From an uncultured Verrucomicrobiota bacterium (GTDB taxonomy: Bacteria; Verrucomicrobiota; Kiritimatiellia; RFP12; UBA1067): a stretch of DNA of 7,999 nucleotides. Shown piece by piece: positions 6,658-7,999 of this stretch. The stretch is taken from positions 1-7,999 of the forward strand of contig CALZAJ010000068.1 in assembly GCA_945613785.1 (NCBI GenBank), written 5' to 3'. The notes under the pieces are model-generated. The model was not told where the DNA came from. It ran no database searches and worked only from the letters and a program-made list of their open reading frames with translations. Every line of letters starts with the position of its first letter. Within the stretch, counting starts at the first letter, position 1. The position numbers and the translations under genes are program-made.

Positions 6658-6665
6658 CTTCCTCT
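6658..6665 (-). promoter_or_regulatory. Shine-Dalgarno of the Na/Pi cotransporter
   Basis: AGAGGAAG on the minus strand lies 7 nt before ATG 6650. It is the strongest ribosome-binding site in the window. It shows that operon-internal genes here use Shine-Dalgarno initiation, unlike the genes that lie directly behind a -10 box. Confidence 0.7.
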
Positions 6666-6668
6666 GTC

Positions 6669-6857
6669 TTATTCGGCCGAGAACTCGACGTTCTTCCAGG
6701 CACCCTTCGCTGGCGTCACGACGACGGACTCAACCTCGGAATCGGTCTTCAGCGTGAACGCTTTGGAGACACCGTCTTCAGGAACGAGACGAACAAGCGC
6801 CGCTTGAACAGCGACGCCGATCAAAAGGATTCCGAAAGATAGGAGGGGCTTCTTCAT
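6669..6857 (-). CDS. Small exported or membrane-anchored protein, unrecognised
   Basis: The chosen ATG at 6857 gives 62 residues; an upstream GTG at 6866 would add three. The ATG overlaps the TGA of the preceding membrane-protein gene as ATGA (6854-6857), which argues for this start and for translational coupling. The N-terminus MKKPLLSFGILLIGVAVQA is a textbook signal peptide with likely cleavage after Val-Gln-Ala (about residue 19). The mature part is only about 43 residues, with alternating hydrophobic and polar stretches (FTLKTDSEVESVVVTP, WKNVEF) that suggest beta strands. There is no lipobox Cys. I do not recognise the family. Its place 18 nt upstream of the Na/Pi cotransporter suggests a possible accessory role, but position is the only evidence. 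Confidence 0.7.
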   Translation of the reverse strand: MKKPLLSFGILLIGVAVQAALVRLVPEDGVSKAFTLKTDSEVESVVVTPAKGAWKNVEFSAE

Positions 6858-7456
6858 GTGCAACACCCAATCATCATGAGAGCAAGACCGTCAAGGGCGA
6901 GAATGGCTCCACAAAGTCGCGCAGACCAATCCTTACGCAAGATGTAACCCAGCGCCGTTTCGAGGCGCCAAGGATAGAACATGCCGTACATGCCGATGAT
7001 CGCTGCGAGATAGGCAGTGACGACAAACACATGAATCGTTGAAAAACCGGTCGTTGGAAGATGATGACGCGTCGTCCGGAAGAGGGCGGCGGGGAAAAGC
7101 ATCAGAATGCCGGTCAAGGCGCGAACCGAAAGGTTCTTAGGCATCCAGATGTATGTGAGATAGATCAAAACAGGCGTCAGAGCCCAGAAATGATCGAACG
7201 CAAACGCAAGAGCCGACAGAATCCATCGAATGGGAGGGAAACCGCTGCCATTGGCGAATTCGGCGAAGATATTAGCGCCGAAGTTGAGGATTTCGTAGGT
7301 CGTCCAAATCCAGGCAACGGTCGTCAAGACAAGAGCCGCAAGGCGTGAAGTCTCGAAACGAGAAATAAGAACCGAAGATTTCGAAGGGGAAACAATCATC
7401 GCCCCGCCGAAAGCGAGGATCGGAAGACCGAGCAAAAAACCCCAGAACGTGATCAT
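6854..7456 (-). CDS. Six-helix integral membrane protein, unrecognised
   Basis: This 200-residue, strongly hydrophobic protein has about six predicted membrane segments (about 3-22, 38-58, 76-104 possibly as two, 113-126, 141-160, 181-197). A basic stretch RTTRHH (127-132) and the PWRLETALGYILRKDW loop (162-177) lie between helices. It ends in CysCysThr. No catalytic or transport motif is recognised. The start ATG 7456 lies 9 nt after the encoded CCA of tRNA-Cys, with no -10 box and no Shine-Dalgarno sequence before it, so it is probably expressed from the tRNA promoter. It overlaps the next small gene by 4 nt (ATGA). A role linked to the downstream phosphate transporter is possible but unproven. 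Confidence 0.8.
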   Translation of the reverse strand: MITFWGFLLGLPILAFGGAMIVSPSKSSVLISRFETSRLAALVLTTVAWIWTTYEILNFGANIFAEFANGSGFPPIRWILSALAFAFDHFWALTPVLIYLTYIWMPKNLSVRALTGILMLFPAALFRTTRHHLPTTGFSTIHVFVVTAYLAAIIGMYGMFYPWRLETALGYILRKDWSARLCGAILALDGLALMMIGCCT

Positions 7457-7465
7457 TTGAAGAGT

Positions 7466-7539
7466 TGGAGGTGGGAAGCGGAGTTGAACCGCTGTAAGCG
7501 GATTTGCAGTCCGCGACCTAACCGCTCGGCCATCCCACC
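7466..7539 (-). tRNA. tRNA-Cys (GCA)
   Basis: A complete 74-nt cloverleaf. The acceptor GGTGGGA (from 7539) pairs with TCCCACC (7470-7476). The anticodon stem GCGGA/TCCGC closes loop CTGCAAA with anticodon GCA at 7505-7507. The T-arm is AGCGG-TTCAACT-CCGCT. The discriminator is U (7469), a CysRS identity element, followed by encoded CCA (7466-7468). It has its own promoter, and a protein gene begins 9 nt after the CCA. Confidence 0.97.
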
Positions 7540-7562
7540 ATAGGATGTGTTAACGGACGCAT

Positions 7563-7592
7563 ATTATATCATAAACGTCATTAACTCTTCAA
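7563..7592 (-). promoter_or_regulatory. Promoter of the tRNA-Cys operon
   Basis: On the minus strand TGATATAAT carries a perfect extended -10 (TATAAT 7563-7568). A partial -35, TTGAAG (7587-7592), lies 18 bp upstream. Transcription would start near 7555, about 16 nt before the tRNA 5' end. It probably drives tRNA-Cys and, by cotranscription, the four protein genes down to the MurC-like ligase, since no terminator is visible between them. Confidence 0.65.
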
Positions 7593-7635
7593 CACACATT
7601 GGCGTCCACCGTCGTCAGCCTTTCGGCCGGTAGAG

Positions 7636-7712
7636 TGGTCGGACCGACGAGATTTGAACTCGTGACCTTTTGCACCCCAAGCAAACGCGCTACCAGGCTG
7701 CGCTACGGTCCG
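7636..7712 (-). tRNA. tRNA-Pro (GGG)
   Basis: A complete 77-nt cloverleaf. The acceptor CGGACCG (from 7712) pairs with CGGTCCG, and C1-G72 with A73 fit proline identity. The anticodon stem TTTGC/GCAAA closes loop TTGGGGT with anticodon GGG (7676-7678), reading CCC/CCU. The T-arm is ACGAG-TTCAAAT-CTCGT. CCA is encoded at 7636-7638. It is the last tRNA in the 5S-linked cluster. The 96-bp gap to tRNA-Cys (7540-7635) holds the tRNA-Cys promoter and only a weak GAAA-loop stem, with no T-run terminator. Confidence 0.97.
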
Positions 7713-7753
7713 ACACGGGCGCGATTAGGCGCTGAGGTCCCAGATTTGTTGAT

Positions 7754-7830
<77 letters not shown>

Positions 7831-7862
7831 ATCTGGTTAGTTTCCGAATTTTGATTCTCATT

Positions 7863-7939
7863 TGGCGGGGCTGACGGGAGTCGAACCCATAACCCTCAGA
7901 TTCGTAGTCTGATGCTCTATCCAGTTGAGCTACAGCCCC
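7863..7939 (-). tRNA. tRNA-Arg (ACG)
   Basis: A complete 77-nt cloverleaf. The acceptor GGGGCTG (from 7939) pairs with CAGCCCC. The anticodon stem TCAGA/TCTGA closes loop CTACGAA with anticodon ACG (7903-7905). A34 would be edited to inosine by TadA to read CGU/CGC/CGA. The T-arm is ATGGG-TTCGACT-CCCGT, the discriminator is G, and CCA is encoded (7863-7865). It lies 8 nt downstream of the 5S rRNA 3' end. Confidence 0.97.
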
Positions 7940-7947
7940 AAATGAAA

Positions 7948-7999
7948 GCCGGCAGCGTCCTACTCTCGCACGGGCGAGTCCCGCACTACCCTCGGCGAT
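7948..7999 (-). rRNA. rrf: 5S rRNA, 3' part (runs off the window)
   Basis: Read on the minus strand, 7999 to 7948 gives the conserved 5S 3' half: CGCCGAGGGTAGTGCGGG, then GCGAGAGTAGGACGCTGCCGGC at the 3' end. The bases match the bacterial 5S helix IV/V region and terminal stem. The 5' half, and presumably the 23S and 16S genes, lie beyond the right edge. The 3' end at about 7948 is estimated from family similarity. Confidence 0.93.

Noticed and set aside
7602..7635. Terminator between tRNA-Pro and tRNA-Cys
   Set aside because: Only a short GAAA-loop stem with a G-T pair is visible and there is no T-run, so no terminator is called.

Overview
This GC-rich bacterial window carries one plus-strand gene at its left end. 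Everything else lies on the minus strand: five intact protein genes, one frameshifted gene, four tRNAs and the 3' end of a 5S rRNA. The housekeeping content (FolE, a CDF metal exporter, a Na/Pi cotransporter, a Mur ligase, rRNA/tRNA genes) points to an ordinary chromosome; no phage, IS or CRISPR sequence is visible. The promoters have TATAAT-type -10 boxes, which argues against Bacteroidetes. All four tRNAs encode their CCA end. The exported propeller-like protein and unfamiliar small membrane proteins would suit an uncultured PVC-type bacterium (Verrucomicrobiota/Kiritimatiellota/Lentisphaerota), but that placement is a guess.

Layout. Positions 1-48 form a long near-perfect hairpin. At 89-553 (+) is a small exported protein with a lysozyme/transglycosylase-like look. 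Its stop codon abuts that of convergent folE (554-1132, -), and a hairpin spans both stops. Upstream of folE lie a cation diffusion facilitator transporter (1158-2267, -) and a frameshifted secreted beta-propeller-like gene (2305-3587, -). Next is a tight minus-strand cluster, listed in transcription order: tRNA-Cys (7466-7539), a six-helix membrane protein (6854-7456), a 62-residue exported peptide (6669-6857), a Na/Pi cotransporter with a PhoU-like tail (4935-6650), and a short MurC-like ligase (3700-4926). The right end holds, again in transcription order, the 5S rRNA 3' end, tRNA-Arg(ACG), initiator tRNA-fMet(CAT) and tRNA-Pro(GGG), the tail of an rRNA operon.

The most interesting signal is how genes start. 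Each of the four genes that appears to begin its own transcript has a -10 hexamer only 6-8 nt before the start codon and no Shine-Dalgarno sequence. The predicted transcription start then falls on or next to the start codon, so these mRNAs look leaderless. Genes inside the operon instead use Shine-Dalgarno sequences or 4-nt overlaps. The CDF gene adds an 8-bp inverted repeat across its -10 and start point, which looks like an operator. The membrane-protein gene begins 9 nt after the CCA end of tRNA-Cys, so tRNA processing could itself create a nearly leaderless mRNA. No stretch over 300 bases lacks a gene.
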